From assembly GCA_050330995.1 (NCBI GenBank), contig JBHJHI010000002.1:68095-132094 (forward strand): 64,000 nucleotides of DNA, read 5' to 3'. The DNA is from Thermohalobaculum sp050330995 (GTDB lineage Bacteria; Pseudomonadota; Alphaproteobacteria; Rhodobacterales; Rhodobacteraceae). A program made the position numbers and the translations under genes. The notes under the pieces were generated by a model, which saw only the letters and a list, made by a program, of their open reading frames with translations, was not told the DNA's origin and made no database searches. Numbering within the stretch: position 1 is the first letter of the stretch; each line of letters starts with the position of its first letter. Below are positions 16,725 to 25,227 of this stretch, in pieces.

Positions 16725-17405
16725 ATGTTGATGGCGCCGATGCCGGCTCAGACGCGCAAAGGGTTGATGATCGTGCTGTCCTCGCCCTCCGGCGCGGGCA
16801 AGTCGACGCTGACGCGCCGGCTGATCGCGACCGACGAGGCGTTCACGCTCTCGATCTCGGCGACCACCCGCCCGCCGCGCGAGGGCGAGGTCGAGGGACG
16901 CGACTACTTCTTCGTCGATCACGCGGGCTTCGAGCGCATGATCGCGGACGACGCGCTGCTCGAGCACGCCGAGGTGTTCTCCAACCGCTACGGCACGCCG
17001 AAGGCGCCGGTGAGCGCCGCGCTCGACGCCGGGCGCGACGTCCTGTTCGACGTCGACTGGCAGGGCGCGCAGCAGCTGCGCACTTCCGCGCTCGCCGCCT
17101 CGCTGGTGACGATCTTCGTGCTGCCCCCCTCGATCGCCGAGCTGGAGCGGCGCCTGCGCGCGCGCGCGCAGGACAGCGAGGCGGTGATCCGGGGCCGCAT
17201 GGCCAAGGCGCGCGACGAGATCAGCCACTGGGCCGAGTACGACTACGTGCTCGTCAACGACGACCTCGACGCGTGCTTCGCGCAGGTGGCCGGGATCATC
17301 GCGGCCGAGCGACTGCGCTTCCCGCGCCAGCCCCATCTGCAGGGTCACGTCGATCGGCTGAACCGCGAGTTCGAGCGCGCCCGCGAGGCGCCCCCGACCG
17401 GCTGA
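16725..17405 (+). CDS. gmk: guanylate kinase
   Basis: A 226-residue enzyme that phosphorylates GMP to GDP with ATP. The P-loop is SSPSGAGKST (residues 19-28). The GMP-binding region has SATTRPPREGEVEGRDYFFVD and EHAEVFSNRYGTPK. DVDWQGAQQLR and the lid arginines (ARAQDSEAVIRGRM) follow. The ATG at 16725 is preceded by a strong GGGAGGGAGGG site; the frame is open further upstream but carries no family sequence there. Length matches typical bacterial Gmk (205-220) with a slightly extended C-terminus. Confidence 0.95.
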   Translation: MLMAPMPAQTRKGLMIVLSSPSGAGKSTLTRRLIATDEAFTLSISATTRPPREGEVEGRDYFFVDHAGFERMIADDALLEHAEVFSNRYGTPKAPVSAALDAGRDVLFDVDWQGAQQLRTSALAASLVTIFVLPPSIAELERRLRARAQDSEAVIRGRMAKARDEISHWAEYDYVLVNDDLDACFAQVAGIIAAERLRFPRQPHLQGHVDRLNREFERAREAPPTG

Positions 17406-17558
17406 GGTCGCCACCGCCGGACCGGGGCGCGACGCCCCCGATTGGACCGCCGCGGCGTTCTCGGCTAGCAGCACGGGGGCGGCGCGCCCTCGCCCGACGG
17501 CACGCCGCTCCGCGGCCGGTGCCCGCCGGTCGCGCGCCGCGATCAGGGGAGGCGATCC

Positions 17559-18086
17559 GTGACGCTCTACGCCCTCGACGACAAGCGCCCCACGCTGCCG
17601 GCGGAAGGGCGCTACTGGGTCGCGCCCAACGCCGCGGTGATCGGCGACGTGCGCCTCGGCGACATGGCGAGCGTCTGGTTCGCGGCCACGATCCGCGGCG
17701 ACAACGAGCCGATCGTGATCGGCGAGGGCTCGAACGTGCAGGACGGCTGCGTGCTCCACGTCGATCCGGGCTTCCCGCTGACCCTCGGGCGCGGGGTGAC
17801 CGTCGGCCACGCGGCGGTGGTGCACGGCTGCACGGTCGGCGACGACAGCCTGATCGGCATGGGCGCGAGGGTGCTCAACGGCGCGCGCGTCGGGCGGGGC
17901 TGCCTGATCGGTGCCGGCGCGTTGGTGCCGGAGGGGCGCGAGATCCCCGACGGCGCGCTCGCGCTCGGCGCGCCGGCCAAGGTGGTGCGCCAGCTCGGCG
18001 AGGCCGAGATGGACCGGCTGCGCGCGAGCGCGGCGAACTACCGCGAGCGCCTCGCACGCTACGCCGCGGGTCTCGCCGCGCTGTAG
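17559..18086 (+). CDS. gamma-carbonic anhydrase family protein
   Basis: A 175-residue left-handed beta-helix protein of hexapeptide repeats (IGDVRLGDMASVW, IGEGSNVQDGCVLH, IGMGARVLNGARVG). The three metal histidines of gamma-class carbonic anhydrases are present: His67 in CVLHVD, and His84 and His89 in VGHAAVVHG. AGGGGAGG lies before the start codon GTG at 17559. Members (YrdA/PaaY/CaiE group) bind zinc or iron and some hydrate CO2, but many lack measurable activity. The gene stands alone. Confidence 0.9.
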   Translation: MTLYALDDKRPTLPAEGRYWVAPNAAVIGDVRLGDMASVWFAATIRGDNEPIVIGEGSNVQDGCVLHVDPGFPLTLGRGVTVGHAAVVHGCTVGDDSLIGMGARVLNGARVGRGCLIGAGALVPEGREIPDGALALGAPAKVVRQLGEAEMDRLRASAANYRERLARYAAGLAAL

Positions 18087-18197
18087 GGGGCGTCACGTCC
18101 CAGAGCGCCCGCGGCCATGTGCCCCCGGCGCGCCGGGGCCGCACGTCCCCGGCCGAGCCCTCCGCACCTCCGCGACACCATGCCGCGATCCCGTCCT

Positions 18198-18857
18198 TCA
18201 GCGCTCGCGCAGGTAGAACGACACGCGGTCCGTCTCTGTCCCGAAGCCGAGGCGCACGCCGGCCGCCGCGGCGGCGCAGGGCAGCAGCGCGAACTCGACC
18301 TCGCGCGAGGACGGCGTCTCGGCGAGATCGCCCGCGAGCCATGCCTCGTGGCGCGGCGCCAGCGCCGCCTTCGGTCCCTCGACCGTCACCCGCAGCGGCA
18401 GGGTGTCGCTCTGGCTGAACACCAGCTCGATCATCCCCGAGAGCCCGAGCGCCTGACGCCCGGCGAGCAGCATCAACGCGCCGAGCCGCGCCACCGGCGC
18501 CTCGAGCGCCGGGCCTTCGGTGCCGAGCGCCTGGAGGTGCACCCGTCGCGTCGTCAGCACCGCGCTCATCTCGCCGACCAGCGCGTCGCGCGCGACCGGC
18601 GAGGCCTCGGCCGCCGCCTGGCCGAAGGCGAGGCGCAGCGCGCGCAGGAGCGCGGTCGCGCGCGTCACGCTCTGGGCGACGAGTTCGGTCTCCTCCTCGC
18701 CGCCCCCGACCTCGCGCATCAGGTCGAGACCGTTGGCGATCGCGCCCACCGGGCTGACGAGGTCGTGGCACAGCCGTGAAGCCACGAGCGTGGCGAGCGT
18801 GAATTCGTCGCCTGTCCGGCTGTCGGGATCGCCAGCCGCTCCTAATTGCTCATCCAT
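18198..18857 (-). CDS. chpT: histidine phosphotransferase ChpT-like
   Basis: A 219-residue protein of the ChpT (DUF2328) family. It has a two-helix dimerisation/phosphotransfer region with phospho-acceptor His31 in SRLCHDLVSPVGAI. A degenerate ATPase-like fold follows (LRVTVEGPKAAL, then AAAAGVRLGFGTETDRVSFYL). In Caulobacter and relatives ChpT relays phosphate from CckA to CtrA and CpdR, controlling cell cycle, motility or gene-transfer agents. Its start codon CAT (18855-18857) overlaps the ATG of the divergent DUF3553 gene by two bases. Confidence 0.88.
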   Translation of the reverse strand: MDEQLGAAGDPDSRTGDEFTLATLVASRLCHDLVSPVGAIANGLDLMREVGGGEEETELVAQSVTRATALLRALRLAFGQAAAEASPVARDALVGEMSAVLTTRRVHLQALGTEGPALEAPVARLGALMLLAGRQALGLSGMIELVFSQSDTLPLRVTVEGPKAALAPRHEAWLAGDLAETPSSREVEFALLPCAAAAAGVRLGFGTETDRVSFYLRER

Positions 18858-19038
18858 GTCGCATCCGTTCTTGGAAGTCGGCGCCCTCGTGCGTCACCGC
18901 GATCGGCCCGAATGGGGCCTGGGGCAGATTCAGTCCATGATCGGCGAACGTATCACCGTGAATTTCGAAAACGAGGGAAAGATCGTCCTCGTCGGCGGCC
19001 CCGAGGCGCTGGAACTGGTCTCTCCCGATCATCTCTGA
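18856..19038 (+). CDS. DUF3553 small protein
   Basis: A 60-residue protein. The core VGALVRHRDRPEWGLGQIQS, then ITVNFENEGKIVL, is the DUF3553 pattern, a small beta-barrel-like fold resembling SH3/CarD-type modules. Function is unknown. The ATG at 18856 shares two bases with the start codon of chpT on the other strand. It is therefore preceded by chpT coding sequence, and its promoter must lie inside chpT. Confidence 0.85.
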   Translation: MSHPFLEVGALVRHRDRPEWGLGQIQSMIGERITVNFENEGKIVLVGGPEALELVSPDHL

Positions 19039-19184
19039 GCGTGGTGGCCGGGGTGGGCGGCCGTTGCTTCGTGCCACGACAGGCCATAGTGTCCGCCCCT
19101 CGGACGGGCACGCGCCGGCCGGTCTCGCGACGGGCCGCGCACGGCGCCCGGCCTCGTCCCCGCGCCACGAAGGGATGTCCCCGC

Positions 19185-20036
19185 ATGCAGGTCGACGCCG
19201 GCCGCTTCACCGTGCGCCTCGCCCGCGACGACGCCGAGATCGCCGCGGCCCAGCGGCTGCGCTATCGCGTCTTCGTCGAGGAGATGGGCGCGAGCGTGGC
19301 CCCCGAGGACGCGGCCGAGCGCGTGGAGCGCGACCGCTTCGACCCGTACTTCGACCACCTGATCCTGATCGACAACGCGTGCGACGACCCCGACACGCCG
19401 CGGGGCGTCGTCGGCGTCTATCGCCTGATGCGCGGCAGCGCGGCGCGCGCGGGGATCGGCTTCTACGGCGACGGCGAGTACGATCTCGCCAAGCTTCACG
19501 CCTACGGCGCCGAGACGCTGGAACTCGGCCGCTCCTGCGTCGACCGGCGCTACCGCGGCGGCTCGGGGATGCATCTCCTCTGGACCGGGCTCGGGCGCTA
19601 CGTCGACGAGCACGGCGTCGCCATCCTGTTCGGGGTGGCGAGCTTCCACGGCGCCGACACCGCGCCGCTCGCGCACGCCCTGAGCTTTCTGCACCACAAC
19701 CACCTCGCGCCCCACGATCTCAGGGTGCGCGCGCGAGAGGGCGGCTACGCGCGGATGGATCTGCTGGCGCCCGAGGCGGTCGACAGGGGCGAGGCGCTGC
19801 GCACCATCCCCGCGCTCATCAAGGCCTACATCCGTCTCGGCGGCTTCGTCGGCGAGGGGGCCTGGATCGACCGCGACTTCAACACCGTCGACGTCTGCCT
19901 GATCATGGACACCGAGCGCATGGTGGAGCGCTACCGCAAGTTCTACTCGCGCCACGGCACCGACCCCAAGGCGTCCCCGGCCCCCGAGACCGAGGCGCCC
20001 GCGCTCGCCGCCGGACGAGGACGCGCGCGGCGATGA
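19185..20036 (+). CDS. olsB: L-ornithine N-alpha-acyltransferase, OlsB-like
   Basis: A 283-residue GNAT-fold acyltransferase. RYRVFVEEMGA, DRFDPYFDHLILID, then LELGRSCVDRRYRGGSGMHLLWTGL is the OlsB/haemolysin-like pattern. The enzyme transfers a 3-hydroxyacyl group from acyl-carrier protein to ornithine, giving lyso-ornithine lipid. AAGGGATG precedes the ATG at 19185. The stop overlaps the start of olsA (ATGA, 20033-20036), the usual olsB–olsA operon that makes phosphate-free membrane lipids. Confidence 0.92.
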   Translation: MQVDAGRFTVRLARDDAEIAAAQRLRYRVFVEEMGASVAPEDAAERVERDRFDPYFDHLILIDNACDDPDTPRGVVGVYRLMRGSAARAGIGFYGDGEYDLAKLHAYGAETLELGRSCVDRRYRGGSGMHLLWTGLGRYVDEHGVAILFGVASFHGADTAPLAHALSFLHHNHLAPHDLRVRAREGGYARMDLLAPEAVDRGEALRTIPALIKAYIRLGGFVGEGAWIDRDFNTVDVCLIMDTERMVERYRKFYSRHGTDPKASPAPETEAPALAAGRGRARR

Positions 20037-20938
20037 GCCGGGAGGCCGCCGGAGAGGCGGACCCGGCCGAGGCGGACGCGCCGGCCCGCCCCGCCACCCA
20101 TGCCACCATCGCGCGCGAGAACACCTGGCGCGGAGCCGAGCCCGCCGCCCTGCCACCGCTCACGCGGCGCGAGCGGCTGCGCGGCATCGTGCGGGTCGCT
20201 CTGTTCGCCCTCGCCACCCTCCTGGCGCTCGCGCTGTTTCTGCCGGGGCGCTATCTGCGCGCGGGCCTCGGGCGCTTCGTCACGTTCCACTTCGCCGTGG
20301 CTCGGCTCTGGGCCCGCACGGGGCTCGCGCTCGCGGGGCTCTCCCGCCGCGTCGAGGGCACGCCCGTCCACGGCGGCGCGATCGTGGCCAACCACTGCTC
20401 CTGGCTCGACATCCTCACGCTCCGGGCGGTGTGCCTGATGTACTTCGTCTCCAAGGCCGAGGTGCGCGACTGGCCGGGCGTCGGCCTCGCCGCCGCCGCC
20501 GCGGGCACCGTGTTCATCGAGCGTCGCCGCTCCCAGGCCAAGGCGCAGGAGGCGGTGCTGCGCTCACGCATCCGGGCCGAGCAGCTGCTGATCTTCTTTC
20601 CCGAGGGGACCTCGACCGACGGCGAGCGGGTGCTGCCCTTCAAGTCCTCGCTGTTCTCGGCGTTCTTCGACGACGCGGGCCGGGGAGCGGACCTGTTGAT
20701 CCAGCCGGTCACGATCCACTACCGCCCCGGCGCCGCAAGCGCCCTGCCGCCCTCGTTCTACGCCTGGTGGGGCGACATGGCGTTCTGGGCGCACGTCTTC
20801 GACGTCTTCGCCCGCTCGGCCGGCGGCACGGCGAGCGTCGTGTTCCACGAGGCTCTGCGCCCGGCCGAGGAGGGCGATCGCAAGGCGCTCGCGCAGGCCT
20901 GCCACTCGCGCGTGTCGGCGGCGCACGCCCGGCTCTGA
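20033..20938 (+). CDS. olsA: lyso-ornithine lipid O-acyltransferase, OlsA-like
   Basis: A 301-residue membrane acyltransferase of the PlsC/1-acyl-glycerol-phosphate family. It has a hydrophobic segment at about residues 50-70 and the catalytic NHxxxxD motif NHCSWLD (His121, Asp126). A second motif, FIERRRSQAK, is followed by the substrate motif FFPEGTSTDGERVLPFKSSLF. It adds the second fatty acid to lyso-ornithine lipid. It is coupled to olsB by a 4-base overlap. The N-terminus is extended by about 40 hydrophilic residues. Confidence 0.92.
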   Translation: MSREAAGEADPAEADAPARPATHATIARENTWRGAEPAALPPLTRRERLRGIVRVALFALATLLALALFLPGRYLRAGLGRFVTFHFAVARLWARTGLALAGLSRRVEGTPVHGGAIVANHCSWLDILTLRAVCLMYFVSKAEVRDWPGVGLAAAAAGTVFIERRRSQAKAQEAVLRSRIRAEQLLIFFPEGTSTDGERVLPFKSSLFSAFFDDAGRGADLLIQPVTIHYRPGAASALPPSFYAWWGDMAFWAHVFDVFARSAGGTASVVFHEALRPAEEGDRKALAQACHSRVSAAHARL

Positions 20939-20992
20939 CGGCCTGTCGGGCTCCGGCGTGGCAGGGCTAGGTGTGCCGTGCCCTACGCCCGG

Positions 20993-21013
20993 GAGCGCCG
21001 GCTACCGGCGCTC
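20993..21013. terminator. 9-bp perfect inverted repeat between convergent genes
   Basis: GAGCGCCGG-CTA-CCGGCGCTC forms a 9-bp stem with a 3-base loop. It lies between convergent olsA and the 69-residue gene. The loop CTA is the TAG stop codon of the minus-strand gene. There is no T-run, so it may be a barrier or RNA-end stabiliser and not a classical terminator. Confidence 0.4.
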
Positions 21014-21211
21014 GCCCTCGCTCGGGCAGGGGCGGCGCAGCACGACGAAGTCGGACAGCTTGATGCGATGGAAGGAAAGCCGGTCGATCAGGCGCTGGTC
21101 GATCGTTCCGTGATCCTCCAGCCGCCGGAAGGCGGCCGCGAGCGCGGGGTCGTCCGACAGCCGCAGAAGACGCTCCTCCGAGCGCGGCCAATCGATCTCC
21201 CGATCGCGCAT
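21002..21211 (-). CDS. small hypothetical protein (69 aa)
   Basis: The protein starts MRDREIDWPRSEERLLRL and contains a helical segment DPALAAAFRRLEDHGTIDQ before RLSFHRIKLSDFVVLRR. A strong GGAGGAA lies eight bases before the ATG at 21211, which decides the start; the frame is open further upstream without family sequence. Composition is that of a small soluble charged protein and not of an antisense shadow. I recognise no family. Confidence 0.6.
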   Translation of the reverse strand: MRDREIDWPRSEERLLRLSDDPALAAAFRRLEDHGTIDQRLIDRLSFHRIKLSDFVVLRRPCPSEGERR

Positions 21212-21453
21212 GGTCGGTTCCTCCGCGGGCGTCCGGCCCCGTCGCCGGCAACCTCCCCCGAGCGAGCTATGGCCCGGCGTTCTCGTTTTCTCGCAAGCGG
21301 AAGATAGGTCGGCGACGACGCGGCCGCTATCGGTCGTGGCGGCCGATCGGCCGCCTGCCATTCCTTGTTACGAAACGGGGAGGGCGCGTCTCGCTTGCGC
21401 CGACCCCGGCACGGGCGCGATACTCGCCGCACCGCAGCAACGCGCGAGCCTTC

Positions 21454-22875
21454 ATGCAGGACATCCTGTCCACCGGCCGTGGGCCGACGACGCCGCTCAT
21501 CAGCCTGTCGCTGTCGCCGCCGCCGGAGGAGCGCACCACGACGCGCCTACCCGGCTGGCTCAGCGCCAACGCGGTCGAGGAGATCGAGTGCGTCACCCCC
21601 GACTTCGCCGGCATCGCGCGCGGCAAGGTGATGCCGACCTCGAAGTTCGCGCAGTTCCCGCCGGTCTACCTGCCGACCTCGCTGTTCTTTCTCACCATCA
21701 CCGGCGGCTATCCCGACATCGACAACTTCGACGCCTACGACACCGACGCCGATCTCTGGCTGCGCCCCGACCTCGCGACCGCGCGCAGCGTCCCCTGGGC
21801 GAACGACCGCTCGGTGCAGGTGATCCACGACGTCTGCGACCGCGAGGGCCGCTTGATCGACTTCGCGCCGCGCTCGGTGCTCCACCGCGTCGTCGACGCC
21901 TACGCGGCGCGCGGCTGGAAGCCGGTGGTGGCGCCTGAGATCGAGTTCTACCTGACGCGGCCCAACATCGATTCAGACTATCCGCTGGAGCCGCCGGCGG
22001 GCCGCTCGGGCCGCGCGCCGCAGAAGGCGCAGGCCTACTCGATCTCGGCCGTCGACGAGTACGACACCGTGATCGAGCACATCTACGACTACGCCGAGGC
22101 GCAGGGGCTCGAGATCGACACCATCATCCAAGAGGCGGGCGCGGCGCAGCTGGAGGTCAATCTCCGCCACGGCGACCCGATGGAGCTGGCCGACCAGGTG
22201 TTCCTGTTCAAGCGTCTGATCCGCGAGGCGGCACTTCGCTGCGGGCTCTACGCCACCTTCATGGCCAAGCCCCACGCCGAGCAGCCGGGCTCGGCCCTGC
22301 ACATCCACCAGAGCGTGGTCGATCTGGAGACCGGGCGGCCGCTGTTCTCGACCGAGACCGGCGAGGCCTCGGCCCTGTTCCACCACTTCCTCGGCGGGCA
22401 GCAGACCTATCTGCGCCCGGCCACCTGCCTGCTGGCCCCTTACGTGAACTCGTATCGCCGGCTGGTGCCGGGGCTGACGGCGCCGATCAACCTCGACTGG
22501 GGCCGCGACAACCGCACCACCGGGCTGCGCGTGCCGATCGCCGAGCCGGTGGCGCGGCGCGTCGAGAACCGCGTGGTGGGCGCGGATGCCAACCCCTATC
22601 TCGCGATCGCAGCGACGCTCGCGGCGGGGTTTCTTGGCATGACCGAGGGCATCGCGCCGCGCGAGGAGGTGCGCACCGACAGCTACGCCCGCGAGCGGGG
22701 GCTGCCTTACGGGCTGCTCCAGGCGATCGAGGAGCTGCAACGCTGCGATCCGCTGCGCGGCGTGCTCGGCGAGGGCTTCTGCGCGCTCTACGCGGCGGTG
22801 AAGCTGCACGAATACGAGGAGTTCATGCGGGTGATCTCGCCCTGGGAGCGGGAGCATCTGTTATTGAACGTGTGA
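21454..22875 (+). CDS. glutamine synthetase family protein (possible gamma-glutamylpolyamine synthetase)
   Basis: A 473-residue protein with glutamine synthetase catalytic domain marks: VVAPEIEFYLT, the ammonia/ATP region GAAQLEVNLRHGDP, FMAKPHAEQPGSALHIHQS, then NSYRRLVPG and NRVVGADANPYLAIAATLA. Divergence from GlnA at the N-terminus (FAGIARGKVMP) places it in the GlnA3/PuuA group, which adds glutamate to putrescine or other amines. That fits a genome stretch rich in polyamine genes, but the amine substrate cannot be fixed by reading. The 3' end directly borders the AT-rich island. Confidence 0.88.
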   Translation: MQDILSTGRGPTTPLISLSLSPPPEERTTTRLPGWLSANAVEEIECVTPDFAGIARGKVMPTSKFAQFPPVYLPTSLFFLTITGGYPDIDNFDAYDTDADLWLRPDLATARSVPWANDRSVQVIHDVCDREGRLIDFAPRSVLHRVVDAYAARGWKPVVAPEIEFYLTRPNIDSDYPLEPPAGRSGRAPQKAQAYSISAVDEYDTVIEHIYDYAEAQGLEIDTIIQEAGAAQLEVNLRHGDPMELADQVFLFKRLIREAALRCGLYATFMAKPHAEQPGSALHIHQSVVDLETGRPLFSTETGEASALFHHFLGGQQTYLRPATCLLAPYVNSYRRLVPGLTAPINLDWGRDNRTTGLRVPIAEPVARRVENRVVGADANPYLAIAATLAAGFLGMTEGIAPREEVRTDSYARERGLPYGLLQAIEELQRCDPLRGVLGEGFCALYAAVKLHEYEEFMRVISPWEREHLLLNV

Positions 22876-24087
22876 CGGTTCAGGGTGGTGGCGTATCTGT
22901 TGCAGTGAAGCGTTTTATTGTTGTGTTCGATCGGATTCTATCGACTACACCGGTAAAAATTGAGTCATGATATAGAATGGCGTTAGGAAATGACTGATCT
23001 TACGGACGATCAAATCAATGCGCTCTTGTTCAAGGAGCGCTTGCCAGCGATTGCGATGATCCACTCAAAAAATAATGGTCTTCGTGAAACAGGGTGCTGG
23101 TTCGGTGGCGAACCATCATTACCAAACGAAATAGAGTGACCATTTTTCACTCATCCTGATAGTGGACTGCAGATTCCAATGCATTTTCTATTACAAGTTA
23201 ATCTCAAGTATATACCCCGAGTTTACGGACTGCCGTCACTGCCTCGTGGTGGAGTAATCTTCGTGTTCTACGATCCGGCAGTTGCACCGATGGTCAGTGA
23301 CGAGATGGGCGAAGAGCCATCACCGCTAAAATATGGCTCTGGCTTGCGTGTTTTTTATATCGCTTCTGATCCTCACAAATTTCCGACGCGTTCCGCGCCT
23401 CCAATGCCGGGCCTGTTCCCATACAGACTCTCCACAGGATACCATAACACAACGCAGTATATAAGATACCTCTTTGAGCCTGTCGTTATTGATTCTTATC
23501 CTGTTGTTGGAGATAATTTTCCCTATTCTACTTCTCTTGACGAAAAACTTAGAAAAATAGATATGACTATGAGAGAAGATGTATTTCCTAAAGAAATGTA
23601 TTTTGGAACTAAACATTTGTGCGGGCACATGCCTATGCATACTATGTTTGGGCACTCAAAGAGGAGGTATGTTCCATCAAAAGATTATTTGGAAAGCATT
23701 GGGCGCGAAAAACTCCCTCCGATGAGTGAGGATCACATTCTTCTTTTCAAATTGGAAAATGAATATTTTATAAAGCACGAGTATGTAGATAGCCTACCTA
23801 TGGGAATATGGATTAAAAGAGGCGATCTTGAAAATCTAAACTTCGAGAATGTTGTCTTGTGGGAAGATCAATGATGACGAATATATATATGATCATAAAA
23901 ACGTTAACATAGGCATATTGCCATTCATGGGTCTGAAGTCCGTCTCATGTTGACCAAAATATTCAATCAAATATGTTCAGATGCCAACGACACACAATGT
24001 TTTGGAAGAGCATGACTTCATTTCGTGGGTGAATTTAACTGTCGCAGCGAGCGTAGTACAGGGCTCAGTCCGCCCTCGTGATCACAC
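22876..24087. other. AT-rich island
   Basis: The base composition drops sharply to roughly 40% GC by eye, between the glutamine synthetase-like gene and the ThiE-like gene. It contains one recognisable gene (DUF1963, broken) and about 200 bases of AT-rich non-coding DNA at 23875-24070. The composition and isolation indicate acquisition by transfer. I found no flanking direct repeats, integrase or transposase. Confidence 0.7.
22990..23874 (+). pseudogene. DUF1963 (YwqG-like) gene interrupted by an in-frame TGA
   Basis: The frame opens at ATG 22990 (MTDLTDDQINALLFKE), runs through CWFGGEPSLPNEIE, meets TGA at 23137-23139, and continues in the same frame (PFFTHPDSGLQIPMHFLLQVNL) to a stop at 23872-23874. 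The family normally has GG.P.LP….WP at this point, so the TGA replaces a tryptophan codon, a one-base TGG to TGA change. Read through, the product would be 294 residues, close to YwqG size, and the rest (GVIFVFYDP, GHMPMHTMFGHS) is intact. DUF1963 proteins are proposed immunity proteins in polymorphic-toxin loci. Reinitiation at ATG 23179 would give a 231-residue fragment. A recent loss or a sequencing error are both possible. Confidence 0.75.
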
Positions 24088-24681
24088 TCACCCCTCCGCG
24101 AGCGCCACCGCGAACCCTGCCAGCCGCCCGCCCGGATCGTCCCAGACCGACACCTCGGGCACCACGAAATCTGCCACTGCCCCGAGCCGGCGCGCCGCGT
24201 CGAGATCGACGCCGCCCTCGACCACGATCGGCGTCTCGATCATCTCGGCCCACCACGCGACCAGCTCGTCGGCCTCGCCCGCCGGCCCGACCGCTACGTA
24301 GTCCGCTCCCGCCTCGGCCAGTGTCATGGCGCGGTGGCGCGAGGCGCCGCCCCAGGCGCCGAGGATGCGCTCCGCCCCGAGCGACTTGCGGAGCCGCGTG
24401 ACGGAGGCGGTCGAGCGCGCCAGGTGCACGCCGTCGAGCCCGAGCGGCGCCACCAGCTCGGGGCGGTCGGTCACCACCAGCGGCACCTCCGCGGCGTGGC
24501 AGAGCGGCAGCAGCAGGTTGGCCGCGCGCATCCAGTCGTCCTCGTCGCCGCTGCCCAGATCGAGGCGCAGGCAGGCGACGAGCCCGGTCGCGAGCGCCGC
24601 CTCGACGGGGCCCGCGAGACCGTCGGGCGCGCGATCCGTGGGCGTCACGAGATAGAGGCGGGGCGCGTTGTCGTCGGCCAT
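24088..24681 (-). CDS. thiamine-phosphate-synthase-like protein (degenerate active site)
   Basis: A 197-residue TIM-barrel protein related to ThiE: RLYLVTPTDR, GLDGVHLARS, ILGAWGGASRHRAMTLAEAGADYVAVGP and VVEGGVDLDAARRLGAVADFVV. Several catalytic features of ThiE are changed. The QLRxKD motif reads CLRLDL, and the pyrophosphate-binding TxTK loop after GP is missing (GPAGEADEL). It may have another function, or be a paralogue whose role in thiamine synthesis is lost. The ATG at 24681 begins the family sequence; the frame extends further without it. Confidence 0.75.
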   Translation of the reverse strand: MADDNAPRLYLVTPTDRAPDGLAGPVEAALATGLVACLRLDLGSGDEDDWMRAANLLLPLCHAAEVPLVVTDRPELVAPLGLDGVHLARSTASVTRLRKSLGAERILGAWGGASRHRAMTLAEAGADYVAVGPAGEADELVAWWAEMIETPIVVEGGVDLDAARRLGAVADFVVPEVSVWDDPGGRLAGFAVALAEG

Positions 24682-24780
24682 GGCGCAGGCTCCGGCAGGG
24701 GCGGTCGGGCCGAGCCCCATCGCGCCCGCACGGCGCGCTGTCAACGCCGCCCGCGCAGTGCGCTGCCCGATGCCGCCTGC

Positions 24781-25227
24781 TCAGTCGCCGGGCGCACGCG
24801 GCGTCGGGCGCCAGTCGGGCGGCGCCATCTCGAAGCCCTCGAACACGAAGCCCGGCGAGACGGTGCAGCCGCAGAGCGTCCAGGCGCCGAGCGAGGTCGC
24901 CGCCTGCCACCAGCCGGGCGGCACCGTGACCTGCGGGCGCTGGCCGGCGAGCACCTCGGGGCCGATCACGTGCGCCTCGGCGTCGTGGCCGTCGGGCGAG
25001 AGCGACAGCGACAGGGGCGCGCCTGCGTAGAAGTGCCAGGTCTCGGCCGCGTCGACGCGGTGCCAGTGGCTGAACTCGCCGACGTCGAGCAGGAAGTAGA
25101 TCGCGGTGCCGGCGGCGCGTTCGCCCTCGGCCGCCTCGGCGCGCCAGGTCTCGCGAAACCAACCCCCCTCGGGGTGGGGCTCCAGGCCGAGCCGTTCGAT
25201 GATCTCCCGTGCGCTCGCTGTCGTCAT
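24781..25227 (-). CDS. DUF985 cupin family protein
   Basis: A 148-residue cupin: LGLEPHPEGGWFRETWR, then AIYFLLDVGEFSHWHRVDAAETWHFYAGAPL (metal-binding His and Glu), and VPPGWWQAATSLGAWTLCGCTVSPGFVFEGFE. This is the DUF985/YML079w pattern, a small beta-barrel related to germins and sugar epimerases. Substrate is unknown. GAGGAC precedes the ATG at 25227. It has the same strand as the ThiE-like gene, with a 99-base gap. Confidence 0.88.
   Translation of the reverse strand: MTTASAREIIERLGLEPHPEGGWFRETWRAEAAEGERAAGTAIYFLLDVGEFSHWHRVDAAETWHFYAGAPLSLSLSPDGHDAEAHVIGPEVLAGQRPQVTVPPGWWQAATSLGAWTLCGCTVSPGFVFEGFEMAPPDWRPTPRAPGD

Noticed and set aside
23137..23139. Selenocysteine at the TGA in the DUF1963 gene
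   Set aside because: The family has tryptophan, not cysteine, here. I see no obvious SECIS-like hairpin in the bases right after it.
22876..24087. Insertion sequence or prophage remnant
   Set aside because: No transposase or integrase fragment, terminal inverted repeats or target duplication could be found at the edges.
23981..24301. Short ORF at the right edge of the AT-rich island running into the ThiE-like gene
   Set aside because: It crosses from AT-rich non-coding DNA into the antisense of a real gene, with no ribosome site or motif.
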